From the NCBI RefSeq assembly GCF_014905175.1, contig NC_057789.1, positions 3,038,001 to 3,102,000 on the forward strand: DNA of 64,000 bases, written 5' to 3'. Below are positions 53,766 to 64,000 of this stretch, piece after piece. The notes beneath the pieces are model-generated. The model worked only from the letters and a program-made list of their open reading frames with translations, was not told the origin of the DNA and made no database searches. The first letter of the stretch is position 1. Every line of letters begins with the position of its first letter. Source of the DNA: Aphidius gifuensis. Its lineage: Eukaryota; Arthropoda; Insecta; Hymenoptera; Braconidae. The position numbers and the translations under genes were made by a program.

Positions 53766-53930
53766 AGATAGTGTCTAACGTCACTCAAAAAAATACTCAC
53801 GTTTAAAATACTCACAAAAAAATTCGTTGCTCTTCTTTTGACTACGAAAAATATATAATATTCTCTCTTGGGGTTGACTTGTCAAACTGACAGACATGGT
53901 TGACCTCACGTTAGACATTACACTTTTTTA
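53766..53930. repeat. Possible MITE-like short inverted-repeat element
   Basis: TGTCTAACGT at 53772-53781 and its perfect reverse complement ACGTTAGACA at 53908-53917 bracket 126 bp that contain a further small palindrome (TTGACTTGTCAA near 53875). Outer bases (AGTGT on the left, ACACT on the right) extend the pairing after a 2-base offset. The size and shape are those of a small non-autonomous DNA element. No target-site duplication is clear and no second copy was found. Confidence 0.35.
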
Positions 53931-54132
53931 GCAAAGTAATACCAAACTTTTATCCTGACCATCAAAAATTTATAATCGAAAAAAAAAAAAAAATAAGAAG
54001 ATTTTACTAATGTACTTTAATAATTTAGTAGTTGTTGAATTTAAAAATAAATAAATAAATAAGCTTGACAAATGACAAATATAAACTCCAATAAAACATA
54101 TATATATGAATTTTTATTTTTTATTTTTTCAG

Positions 54133-54230
54133 ATGAACCAAGCTTTGGTCAACCAATATCAAATGTGACAATACCAGTTGGACGAGATGCACTGCTTGTT
54201 TGTGTTGTGGATAATTTAGCAACTTACAAG
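54133..54230 (+). CDS. DIP/lachesin-like Ig protein, exon 2 (N-terminal half of Ig1)
   Basis: Encodes residues 29-61. It starts with the family-typical (D)EPSFGQPISNVTIPVGRD segment, followed by ALLVCVVDNLATYK. C52 is the first cysteine of the Ig1 disulfide, and N39-V-T is a glycosylation sequon. The acceptor is TTTTTTCAG, the donor AAG|GTAATT (phase 0). The split directly before VAW, in the middle of Ig1, matches the arrangement I associate with insect DIP genes. These proteins sit on neuron surfaces and bind Dpr partners through Ig1 to guide synapse choice; that role comes from family knowledge. Confidence 0.93.
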
Positions 54231-57200
54231 GTAATTTAAAAAAATAATTACCCAGGTAGAAATCGAGTCCAAATTAAGGCTTGAATTTTGAATTAATTCG
54301 AAAATCTATTCCTTGAAAATGGGGCTGAATTTTACCAGGGATTCTTTATTATCCCATAAATTTTAAAATTAAAATTTTATCTATAACGTTCTTATCTTCT
54401 CTATACTTGGAATAAAAGTTGAAAAATTTTTCATAACGTCGTTTCATTAGCTAAACGGTTATGTTTATTTTTTTTTTTTCTACGAAGTGGTGCCTATCAT
54501 TTTTGTGGAGCCAACGTATGGCTATTTCCAATTTATTTTTTAAATTGCAATACAAGCATCTTTATTGATTGTTATTTTTTTATTTTTATTAAGCCATTAT
54601 CAATTAATGAGCCAAAAATAATATAAAGTCAATAATTTAATTGGCTTTATAATTATATATTTATAAAATATAGAAAAAATTTCAATACAATTAATGTTTC
54701 AGTAGTACAAGTCAACTGGTGTCAGACATAAAATTATATTTTTTAATTTTGCATGTGTTTTTATAATTATGCGACTGTATATTTAAAACTCAATAAACTT
54801 AGCCACTCTTTGTACAAAATTTAAAAAAATAAAAATAATAATATCGTATATCAATTGAATAAAAAAAAAACCGAAAAACTTTTTGAAATTCGATGCTCTT
54901 TTGTGTGTGAAATGAGACATCTTTTATAATACCATTTCGCTTGAAATACAATATTTAAAATATAAAATGATCGTAAAGCTTAAAAAAAAATTTGACATCA
55001 TTCGTATAAAATTGCTACATTGAGTATATCGATAGAATTTCATAAAATATAAAAAGTTACAGTCATAAAAATAGTAACAAGTTGTCAACAAAATAATAAT
55101 AAAAATAGAAAAAAATTGAAAGATTGAAAGTATGTCATTTTTGTGTGTAATAATAATTTTTCAATGTGACAATTCAAAGAGATAATCCTGAACGTTAACG
55201 TGATACTTAAAATACACAAAAATATATATAAATTTTATATTCATAATTTTAAATAGTGTATAAAATTTTATGAACATTATAAGGGTCGTTGTTGTTGAAT
55301 GAAAAAAAAAAAATAAAAAAAGGGTATGATAGCCAACAGAATGAAGCTTAAGTAAAAGTGACACGTTGAAAAATGGACATAGTGGTTGGACAGTTGAACC
55401 CTGTGTAAAGCTTAACTTGAGTGCGTCAGTTTAAACTAATATATATATTATATAGTTACGGATCATACTGCAGTCCATCCACTCAACTATTTCATGTATT
55501 AGCCAAAGTTTAAAGCACACTTTTCACACAAATTTTCATATTTTAACTTGTTCATGCATGTGACTTGAATTTTTTATATAAATTTTGGTACTTAAATTAT
55601 TATTATTTTTTAATCTTAAATTTAGCCCAAGTTTTTTTTATAAAAGAATTACAAATATATATTTTAATTTTAACACTACTTGAAGAGAATAGTTTGAAAT
55701 AATAACTCGAATAAAAGTCGTATCATCGTAAAAATATAAATATTCAAAAAGCTTTTTTTTTATTGGAATTTATTTTATATTTTTTTTTTATTTTTTGATA
55801 ATTTAAAGAATTAAAAAAAATTTATTTTTATAGTTATCTCGTAGATTTTATTATTCAAAATTAAAGATAATATTAATTTTTTAAAAGTATTTATCTTGAT
55901 TTATCAAAATAAAAGTTTATTAGTTTATTTTTAAAATATTTAAAACGTATATTTTAAATTCTAACTGATAAAACTTGTTGAATTAATTTGATTTTATTTA
56001 AAATGCTTAAATTTTGCCTGATAAATATAGATGATTTTTCGAGATGAATAAAATTGAAACTTTTTTTAAATCATAATGTTGGTAAATATTTATTCAGCAT
56101 AAATAATAAATATAATATTTATTATTATTTAGTCAATTTTCAAAAAATAACATTGATTAAAAAGAGAGAAAAAAAATAAATAAATAAAGCAAAAATAGCT
56201 TTAAATTTTTGATAAAAACATGAGCATTTAACAAAGTTCAGTAGTATATATCAATATTTGAGCTGACTTGAAAAACTTTCTGATTTTTAATGAAAACGTC
56301 AGAGTAAAAAATTGAGTATTGAATTAACAAGTTGTTTTTCAAAAAAAAATTAATAATAAACATTTTTATTTTTTATTATCAATTTATATAAAAAATAAAA
56401 TTAAAACCAGCAATTTATTAAACCAGTGGAAAGCAATTAATTTCGCGGTTTAGTTTTTCAAATAAAATTCAAAATTCCGATGGATGATTTTGTTTTTTTT
56501 GTTTTTCCTTTGGTTAAATTGAAAATGCTACTGTACAAATAGATAGTATGAATTGTTAATCATGATGAGATTTACATATGCATCTTCTATTATGTGTGGC
56601 TATTGTCGGGGCAGATGTGTGCCGAGAATAGAAGATAGCAATGGACCTTAGGGATCATCCATATACAGCCACGGATTTCAACCGCATTAATCTCTGTAAC
56701 CAACCCACACATGAACCAAAAGATTCAATAATACTATTGTTTGAAAACTCCATTACGTTTGATTTCAAATAAAAACAAAATCAATTGGAAAAATAAAAAT
56801 TAAATAAACATTTTTTTTTTTCTTTTGACCATCAATTTCATTCAAATTAACAGTATTCGTTGTGTAACAATTTGACCCGAAAAACAATTTGATGAAACAT
56901 CAATTGTGGTTTATTGTCCAAACAAGCTGACTGCATAATATGTAATTGTTTTTCATTTTTAAAATTTTTTCATTTGCACATGACTTTGTAATTTATATTT
57001 ATTCATTGATAACTATGAAAAATGTTTTTTTTTTTTTTTTTAATTTCAAATTCTACAAATCCATCGAGTTGTTAATTTTTTTTTCCATTTGATAGATTTT
57101 TTTCTCTTTGTTGTAATTATTATTATCTTAAAATTATTATTTTTTAATTTAATGTAATTATTAATAATACATGCTAGAAATTATATATTTAAATTATATT

Positions 57201-60200
57201 GAATTAATTTTTGTAATAGATAAATTATATTTATTTTACTAATTTATTTATAATTCAATATAAAATGTAAATGAATTTTACATTAAAATTTTTAATTTAT
57301 AATTTATATTCGCTGTAAATAAATTTATATTTTAAATATATTGCAAATATATTTCAATTATTATTTACAATTTATTTATAAATGATTTTTTCCACTTGGG
57401 GTAGCTAAAAGTACACATGGTATAGAGAATTTCTAGAGTGAATATATATAATAAATGCACAAGAATACGTAAATGCGTTGCTCATAAAAAACCACAAGAA
57501 AAGAAAAAAAAAATAGTCATATTCTGTGTACTCGCATGATCTCGAGATTGAAGAGGACTCGACGCCTGCAAAAGGCTCTATTTCTCCACATACAAAGAAT
57601 ACTTATGAAACTTTACGATAAAGTTAGAAATTAAGCTGCCAACTTTTGCTCAAGATTTTTTATTTTTTTCAACCATTTATTTATTTTATTTTTTTCCAAA
57701 TCTCGGTTTTCTTGGTTTCCTCTCGGCATTTCGTTGAGCCACTTACCTTTCTACTTTGAACTGACAAAGTAATGTTGACAGAGGTATTTTATGGCAAAAG
57801 TCACTCTACGTTGAAATCATATTTTCTTAACAGTTGAATTAAATGGAGCATTTGACTGATCTTTTTTTTATTCTAAAGCAAACTCATTAACAAATCCTTA
57901 CCTAAATATCTTATCTCAAAAATATTATATTAATCATCAACAAAAACAATTTAAAAAAAAGCTAATTTCATTTAATTTTAATAATTAAATTTATAAAATA
58001 ATGAAAATTTAAATTACCCTACTCTAGATGAATATTTTATTAATTATTTAATCAAATTAATATTAAATTTATATATAAATATTCAAAGGACACGATGACA
58101 ATTTATCTTTAAACTCAATTTTCCATGGTGGTCAAACACAAATTATTTAAACTTATTATCAAAATTGCCTTGAATATACATACCCACAGACAAAATATAT
58201 GTATTTGTGTAGAAAATTATCAAACAATACTTGATTATCATTTTCGTTTCAAAATAATTCGTGTGTATTTCAATATATTTTTTAACCTGTGGAAAATTTT
58301 ACACGATATTTGTGGTATGTATTTATTACAGCCATTCATTGAGTGTATAATTGAATAATTAAATTAATAATGCATCAGAAAGTACGTATATCAATCAGAC
58401 GAATAATTACCTGACATCTATACCACGGCTAATGATTTTGTAAATCATCAATTGACATATATATATTTTTTTTTATTTTTCAAAAATATAATTGATAAAT
58501 ACTCTGGGCATATTTCAAAATTATTATATGATTGAACGAATGCATTATATCTTGTACTAATAAACAATGTGGAAAAAAAAAAAATTATTCATCAGGCCTA
58601 AAGGCACAAAGCACATCGTTCTTCATTAATCACAAATGTCGGGAATCAGCAAGCAAGGTGACTGTGGTTATGTATGAACATGATGCATGAATAGCTTCAG
58701 GCGACTATATCGAACTTTGACTTAATTTAGATGGATAGTTGATTAAGAATATTTTTGAGCTATTATCGTTACAAACAATGACCTCAATTATTTTTTTTTT
58801 TTAATTTATTTTTTATTAATATCCCAAGTAGAAATACATTGAATGTATTGTCAACAAAAATCATCAAATACTTTAAAATTAATACTTGAAAAAAAATTTA
58901 GATAAATATTTTTATGATTTGTAATTATATCAATAATATAAACACCTTTTATTCAAATTTTTATAAATTTATTTTGGCCGAATATTCATAAATATTTTGG
59001 CTTCACTAGATGGAAATTTTTGTTATAAATTTTGGTAATTCATATATTTGTTTTTTTTTTTTATATTTCCATTACATCTTCAATTTAGATAAAGTTTTTT
59101 ATAAAAAAAAAATAACATGCATTTGTTGTATGTTTAATACAATACGTAGAAAATAATTTGAAAAATAATTACTTGTTTAAAACCCATGTTATCATCAAAA
59201 TATAAATGCATTCAAATAACTTGTACGTTATTCTAAAATTAATTCAAAACGAGAATGAAACTTGGTGGTTTTCCATTTGTTATTTTAAATAAATTTTATG
59301 TTTACAACCAATTCAGAAAAAAACATTAAAAACCAGGTAAAGTTTTGAATATAATTACGAAATAATACAGTGTAATAGGTAGAATTATTTCCATCATGAT
59401 TGTACAACTATTTTCTTATAGATATTATCATCTAGACCCTTGTCATATCTCATGGCATTCTTGATCCTATATAAGTATGATATTAACATTCAAAATGTGC
59501 CTGAATTACTCATACTTGAGAGAAATATCCTTCAAGTTGTGCTACAACATAAATCGATTAATTTCGTATCACATACAAAATATATATATCAGTATCTACT
59601 TAGATGATATTAGATAACATGTCTTTATTAAAAGTAACACAATAGTTTGATTTAATAATACACTTGTAAGTTGTAATAATACATTTATGATAAAAAGATA
59701 AATATAAAATCAAATTGATAAATTAAATTTGATTCAACTTGTTGGTTACGATTGTGTATTATGTTGTTGATGGTGCAAACAGCCACTACTTGAATAATAA
59801 TTTCCATCAATTGTGCAGGTGTTTGTATGTATTTTGTTTGATAAATATATTCGTTGATGGACAACAATGTCAATTGTGATATTTCCTACTTCTATGGTGA
59901 ATACAATTTATCAAGACAGAAGCATCTTCATGAATATATTACGACACATAACCTGTCAAGGTTTGATGCGCATACAGGACAATCGATTGATGGCTTTTAT
60001 GCTCTAACAATTGGTGAATACTAGTCTGTAATTAGTGGTAACATCAACATTCTGATGTCTCATCATTCATTGTCAATTTTATACTATATCAGAAATATTT
60101 TTAAATTAAAAACAGGTGGTTTTTTCATTTTTCCATTAAGTATAGTTGATAAATTTATAATTATTTATAAAAAGGAAATTATTAGTTTATTTAAATTTTG

Positions 60201-61870
60201 GATAAATGTCGTTTGTAATTTTTTTTCATTTTTTAAATTTTGAATTTAAGGGTACTTGAATATGCGAAGCTCAAGTGAGCCATTGAATGAAATTTATACT
60301 GTTGGTAATTCAAACATCAAAAAGAATTTATTTTTGAGTGATGTTTGAAGGATAAAAAAAAAAATAAGCACACAAAATCAAAAGAATAATTAGATATTTT
60401 ATGAATATAGAAAAAAAAATTCTAACGAAGGTATTTAAAGGTATTTAAATATTTATAAAATTAAAGGAAAAAAAAATATATAATTGACAGGTTTATAAAA
60501 AAGTACTGTCGTGCATTGAGATAAATCTCTGTTGAAAACCTTTGATAAAAAATACTGTAGTGTAGAATTACATGGAGCAATTTATCTTGAAACTATCCAG
60601 CACTATTTTTATCGTAACTTTTAAAATATAAAATAATTGATGTCAATGACAAATGACGGTATACTGATAGCATGGTTTCAGAAAAAAATATTTTACAATC
60701 AATCAAAAATTTGTCGTTTTTTTTTTGCTAAATCAAATTTTCATTTTTCAATTTTTTATTTTATATTCTCGTTAAAAAATTAATAAACCTTTTTATCATA
60801 GTTTTTTTTTTTTTATATAAAATTTGTTTAATGTTGTGTAAAAGTAAATTTAGTTGAAAATAAAAAATATCTACCATCATTTAATTATAAATTTTAACTT
60901 TTTTAAATTAACGCATTAACTCATAAAATTTTATACTTTAAATTGAAAAAAAAATACAGCTAATAAGTATAAAATTAATTTAAATATTATCAGTGAATAT
61001 TTTATTAATGAAATTTCAATCAAAATAAATAAAAATAATATAGTTTCATCATAATAATTTTTTTTTTAATTTAGAAAATTATTTTTACGTTCAAGACAAC
61101 AGCTCAAAATAATATTACATCTTGTATTTATTTTTTAAGTGCAGTGCTATTATATCAAAATTTCTTTTGTACAACGTTACTTCAAAACGACGCAGTAATT
61201 CTTTGAGCAATATCACGAAGAGATATTTCGTTTAAAAAAGCTACACTTGAAATTTTTTACAGCACGAAACTTGCTTTGATACCGACATAAAATTGTTTTA
61301 ATCTTACAAATTGAAAGTTTTCTCTAGACATATATACACAACATCACCACTATATTCTGATAATTAATTGGCATTTTCTATGTGTCTATGAAACCACAAA
61401 GATCTTGTAAGATTTAAATTAACAATAAGAAAATAATAAACAAACAATACAATTATTTGCCTAAATAATCCTTGTACAGAACAATACTTTGTCTCAACAA
61501 AATTACAATTGTGATATCATTTTGAAATTAATATAATTAGTTGATTTATAAATAACAAGATGATAAAAAAATAAAAAATCACTTATAACTAGGACAAAAA
61601 AATATAGTAATTACTGCAAGCTCAGTGAAAAAAAAAATAAATAAAAATAATGATGAAAATCTCAAGGATCTTTGTTTGAAATGAAAACGTGACAACAGTA
61701 ATTTCATTGTTTTTTTTTATTAATTTTTTTAATTTATTTATTTCAGTCTGTAATCTTGTTGATAATTAAAAAAAATAAATATTTTATTTTTTACATTTAT
61801 TGACAATAGATAATAATTAAAACATTATTAATGTAAAATATTTTAATTGATTTGTATTTTATTTTTTTAG
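54231..61870 (+). other. Intron 2 of the DIP-like gene; no nested gene seen
   Basis: 7,640 bp, GTAATT..TTTTTTTAG. A/T-rich with more complex patches at 56575-56760 (with ATGTGTGG and its complement CCACACAT about 110 bp apart), 57400-57850 and 58590-58760. No exon-like frame with domains and splice borders was found on either strand; open frames at 58125-58358 and 55161-55364 look compositional. Confidence 0.7.
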
Positions 61871-62075
61871 GTGGCATGGTTGCAAGTTAACACACAAACA
61901 ATTCTGACAATTGCGACACATGTTATCACAAAAAATCATCGGATATCAGTATCACACAGTGATCACCGGTGGCATTTGCAAATTCGGGATGTACGAGAGA
62001 GTGACCAGGGGGAATACATGTGCCAGATAAACACCGACCCTATGATAAGCCAAGTTGGTTACCTAAAGGTCGTAG
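61871..62075 (+). CDS. DIP/lachesin-like Ig protein, exon 3 (C-terminal half of Ig1)
   Basis: Encodes residues 62-129 plus the first base of codon 130. Key features: VAWLQVNTQTILTI with the Ig core W64, HVITKNHRISVSHSDHR, then the DxGxYxC motif D106-Q-G-E-Y-M-C112 that closes the Ig1 disulfide with C52, followed by QINTDPM and GYLKVV. The QINTDPM stretch is a hallmark of the DIP/lachesin family and lies in the Ig1 face used for Dpr binding. The donor is G|GTATGT, phase 1. Compared with the usual D-H-R-x-W spacing of the family as I remember it, one residue seems to be missing between R94 and W95. Confidence 0.97.
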
Positions 62076-62670
62076 GTATGTATCAATCAATTCACTGTAA
62101 TTTAGTACTGTTACAATTTACATCAATTTATAGTCATGTTTAATTTTTTTTTTTTCCTTTAATTAATTATATTTTAATTTAATATTAATAAAATAATTAT
62201 AATCAATTTATGTTTTTACACAAAATGAAAAAATTTTAAAGTTAACATTTTTTAAATGCCAAAATAGAATTGTATTCTATTTATTTTAAATTTGTATTTT
62301 TATTTCAAAAATTTAATTGCTTTTTGAAAGGTCACAAACATTTTTGATAAACTAAATTTAATTTATATTTATTTTTGTATAATTTAAATAGAAGATTACG
62401 AATTTCCACTTTGGATTTTAAAAATTTAACATTCTATTTTTATTATAATTTATTTTGAACATTATTTTCTATAAAGTTTTGAATTATTTGATGATACTTT
62501 TGGCTTGAATTAAAAAATTTAATAACTGTCACTTGTTAAACAAAAATATATTTTTTTATTTATTAAAATACTATGCAACAAAGCCAAAAATATAAATTTA
62601 TTTTAAATATTTTTAATTCCAAGAAATTTATTTATATAAAAAAAAATAACAAAAATATTATCTATTCCAG
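62076..62670 (+). other. Intron 3 of the DIP-like gene
   Basis: 595 bp of A/T-rich sequence, GTATGT donor, TTCCAG acceptor, no other feature seen. Phase 1 at the Ig1/Ig2 boundary, as usual between Ig domains. Confidence 0.93.
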
Positions 62671-62829
62671 TACCTCCAGATATTCTTGATTATCCTACCA
62701 GCACAGATATAATTGAACGAGAAGGAAACAATGTAACTCTACGTTGTGCTGCAACTGGATCACCAGCTCCAAATATAACATGGAAACGTGAAACAAGCGG
62801 ATTAATACCACTACCAACTGGTGAAGAAG
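62671..62829 (+). CDS. DIP/lachesin-like Ig protein, exon 4 (start of Ig2)
   Basis: Encodes residues 130-182 plus one base of codon 183. It begins VPPDILDYPTSTDIIEREG, the typical inter-domain linker of DIPs, then NNVTLRCAATGSPAPNITWK with C155 (first Ig2 cysteine) and W167 (Ig core tryptophan). Sequons are N150-V-T and N164-I-T. It ends LIPLPTGEE at a donor G|GTAAAT, phase 1. The second Ig2 cysteine, Ig3 and the C-terminal membrane anchor must lie beyond the right edge. From memory, VPPDILDYPTSTD and AATGSPxPxITW point to the DIP-epsilon/zeta/delta branch, so no single symbol is given. Confidence 0.97.
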
Positions 62830-64000
62830 GTAAATTATAAATTAACAAAAACTATTGAGTTTCTCTCAACTATATTTAAATATATATACTTTACAAAATT
62901 TAATATTAACAGCTAAGAAAATTTATCCATCAGTGAGAGAAATAATCTTCTTCACTTATATGCAGATTAAAACATGTTTAAAGTGTAAATATATATATAT
63001 GTACATACACAGTTGAATAGTTTTGTTAGATAACTCCTAAATTGTAATCTAAAGAGTCACACAATTTTGGTAAAATTGGTACTTTGTAACAGAATAGGCA
63101 AGTTTGCGTGTACTAGTTTCATTGCTTCGAGGGATACAAATCGATTCAAGCGCGTACTTGTATTCCAAACATTATGTTCTTCAACTTTATAACTAAAAAG
63201 AAAAACAAATAACAAAATAGAATACAACAAAGAATTCGAACTTTATATTGAAATAGATTTATTAGTTTAATATTTATTAGTTAATAGAAAAAATAAATAA
63301 TGCAACAATAGATTTATTGATAGTTTATTTTTTTTGTAATTAATTGTGATCATTGAAATAAAACATCATGCAATATTTTTATATAAAAATAAATTCAAAA
63401 ATAGCTTACAATTAATAAAGCAAATAATATAAAAATTAAAGATAAATCATTTTATAAATATTTAGTCTTTTTTAATCTTCAAATATATTTTTTTTTTCCA
63501 TTCATCAATTGAATTTAATCTTGGAACTCAATCATTAGTCTGTTTCAACTTAATCCTGATATCAATTATTTTTTTATTTGATCTGCAGAACCTTTTCTTT
63601 GTTCGTTTATTAATTTATTTTTTTTTTTGCTTTTGTATATTTGATTTAGCACCAGAGAGAATGCTGTACATTATTATTACTTGTACCGGAAATCACGCTA
63701 GGATTTAAATTAAATAGTTTTTGCTTGTACCACTGTGGTCGCGTCGTGGTTATGGTGGTAGTAAACATGAATAATCTAACGAGCAAGAAGTTAGTCAGAT
63801 GGACACTGCAATCTTCTGACCCAGTTCTCCTCACTGCTTGCATTTTGAAAATTAACTTATTTCTTTTGCAATTAATTAATCATCTGTATTATGAAACAGT
63901 ATCATTTTTTTTTTCTCTATAATTTCATTAATTAAAAATACACAATTCAATAATCAATGTAGTATTCACAAACATGATAAAATACATTATACAGTATGTG
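62830..64000 (+). other. Start of intron 4, running off the window
   Basis: Begins GTAAAT. A/T-rich. A more mixed patch at about 63640-63850 has overlapping short open frames on both strands with no Ig motif, so the next exon is not in the window. Confidence 0.75.

Noticed and set aside
63646..63922. Overlapping 65-codon frames near the right edge, first suspected as the next Ig exon
   Set aside because: No Ig cysteine/tryptophan pattern and no phase-1 acceptor leading into a frame that continues Ig2.
1..64000. CRISPR arrays, bacterial operons or integrated viral genes
   Set aside because: Split exons with GT..AG introns and the absence of compact gene clusters or direct repeats with spacers rule against these; the only regular array (33911-34975) is contiguous tandem repeat without spacers.

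Overview
This window looks like nuclear DNA from an insect. It is extremely A/T-rich, full of poly-A/poly-T runs and low-complexity AAT/TTTA sequence, and has very long introns with canonical GT..AG borders. The one gene family that can be recognised is an insect neuronal immunoglobulin family. The low G+C would fit a hymenopteran, and the most GC-poor wasp genomes known (aphidiine braconid parasitoids) are a good match. The species assignment is inference, because no species-diagnostic sequence is present.

The main gene is on the + strand and runs off the right edge. Four coding exons can be joined in frame: a signal-peptide exon (14939-15023), two exons that together make the first Ig domain (54133-54230 and 61871-62075), and the start of the second Ig domain (62671-62829). 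They give the first 182 residues of a DIP/lachesin-type (Dpr-interacting protein) cell-surface adhesion molecule. Residue patterns are closest, from memory, to the DIP-epsilon/zeta/delta branch. Intron 1 is about 39.1 kb, intron 2 about 7.6 kb and intron 3 about 0.6 kb. The exon 1 leader holds three small upstream ORFs, two of which connect through 4-nt ATGA overlaps to the next ORF and finally to the main start codon.

Inside intron 1, on the opposite strand (47738-48279), is a compact two-exon gene for a small secreted cysteine-containing protein of 138 residues. It has its own TATA box, a signal peptide and a hydrophobic C-terminus. I do not recognise its family. It is the best candidate here for an undescribed lineage-specific gene.

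The rest is non-coding or repeat sequence. Bases 1-14729 hold no supportable gene. Intron 1 contains a 213-bp inverted repeat pair (19789-20001 and 22803-23015), a tRNA-derived SINE-like element (about 23170-23405), a tandem array of seven roughly 151-bp units (33911-34975) between two 7-bp-stem hairpins, a degenerate coding-looking island with CxxC motifs (35521-36163), a TTTA microsatellite (44626-44690) and several islands of higher complexity that could be regulatory. The long low-complexity ORFs are best explained by base composition.
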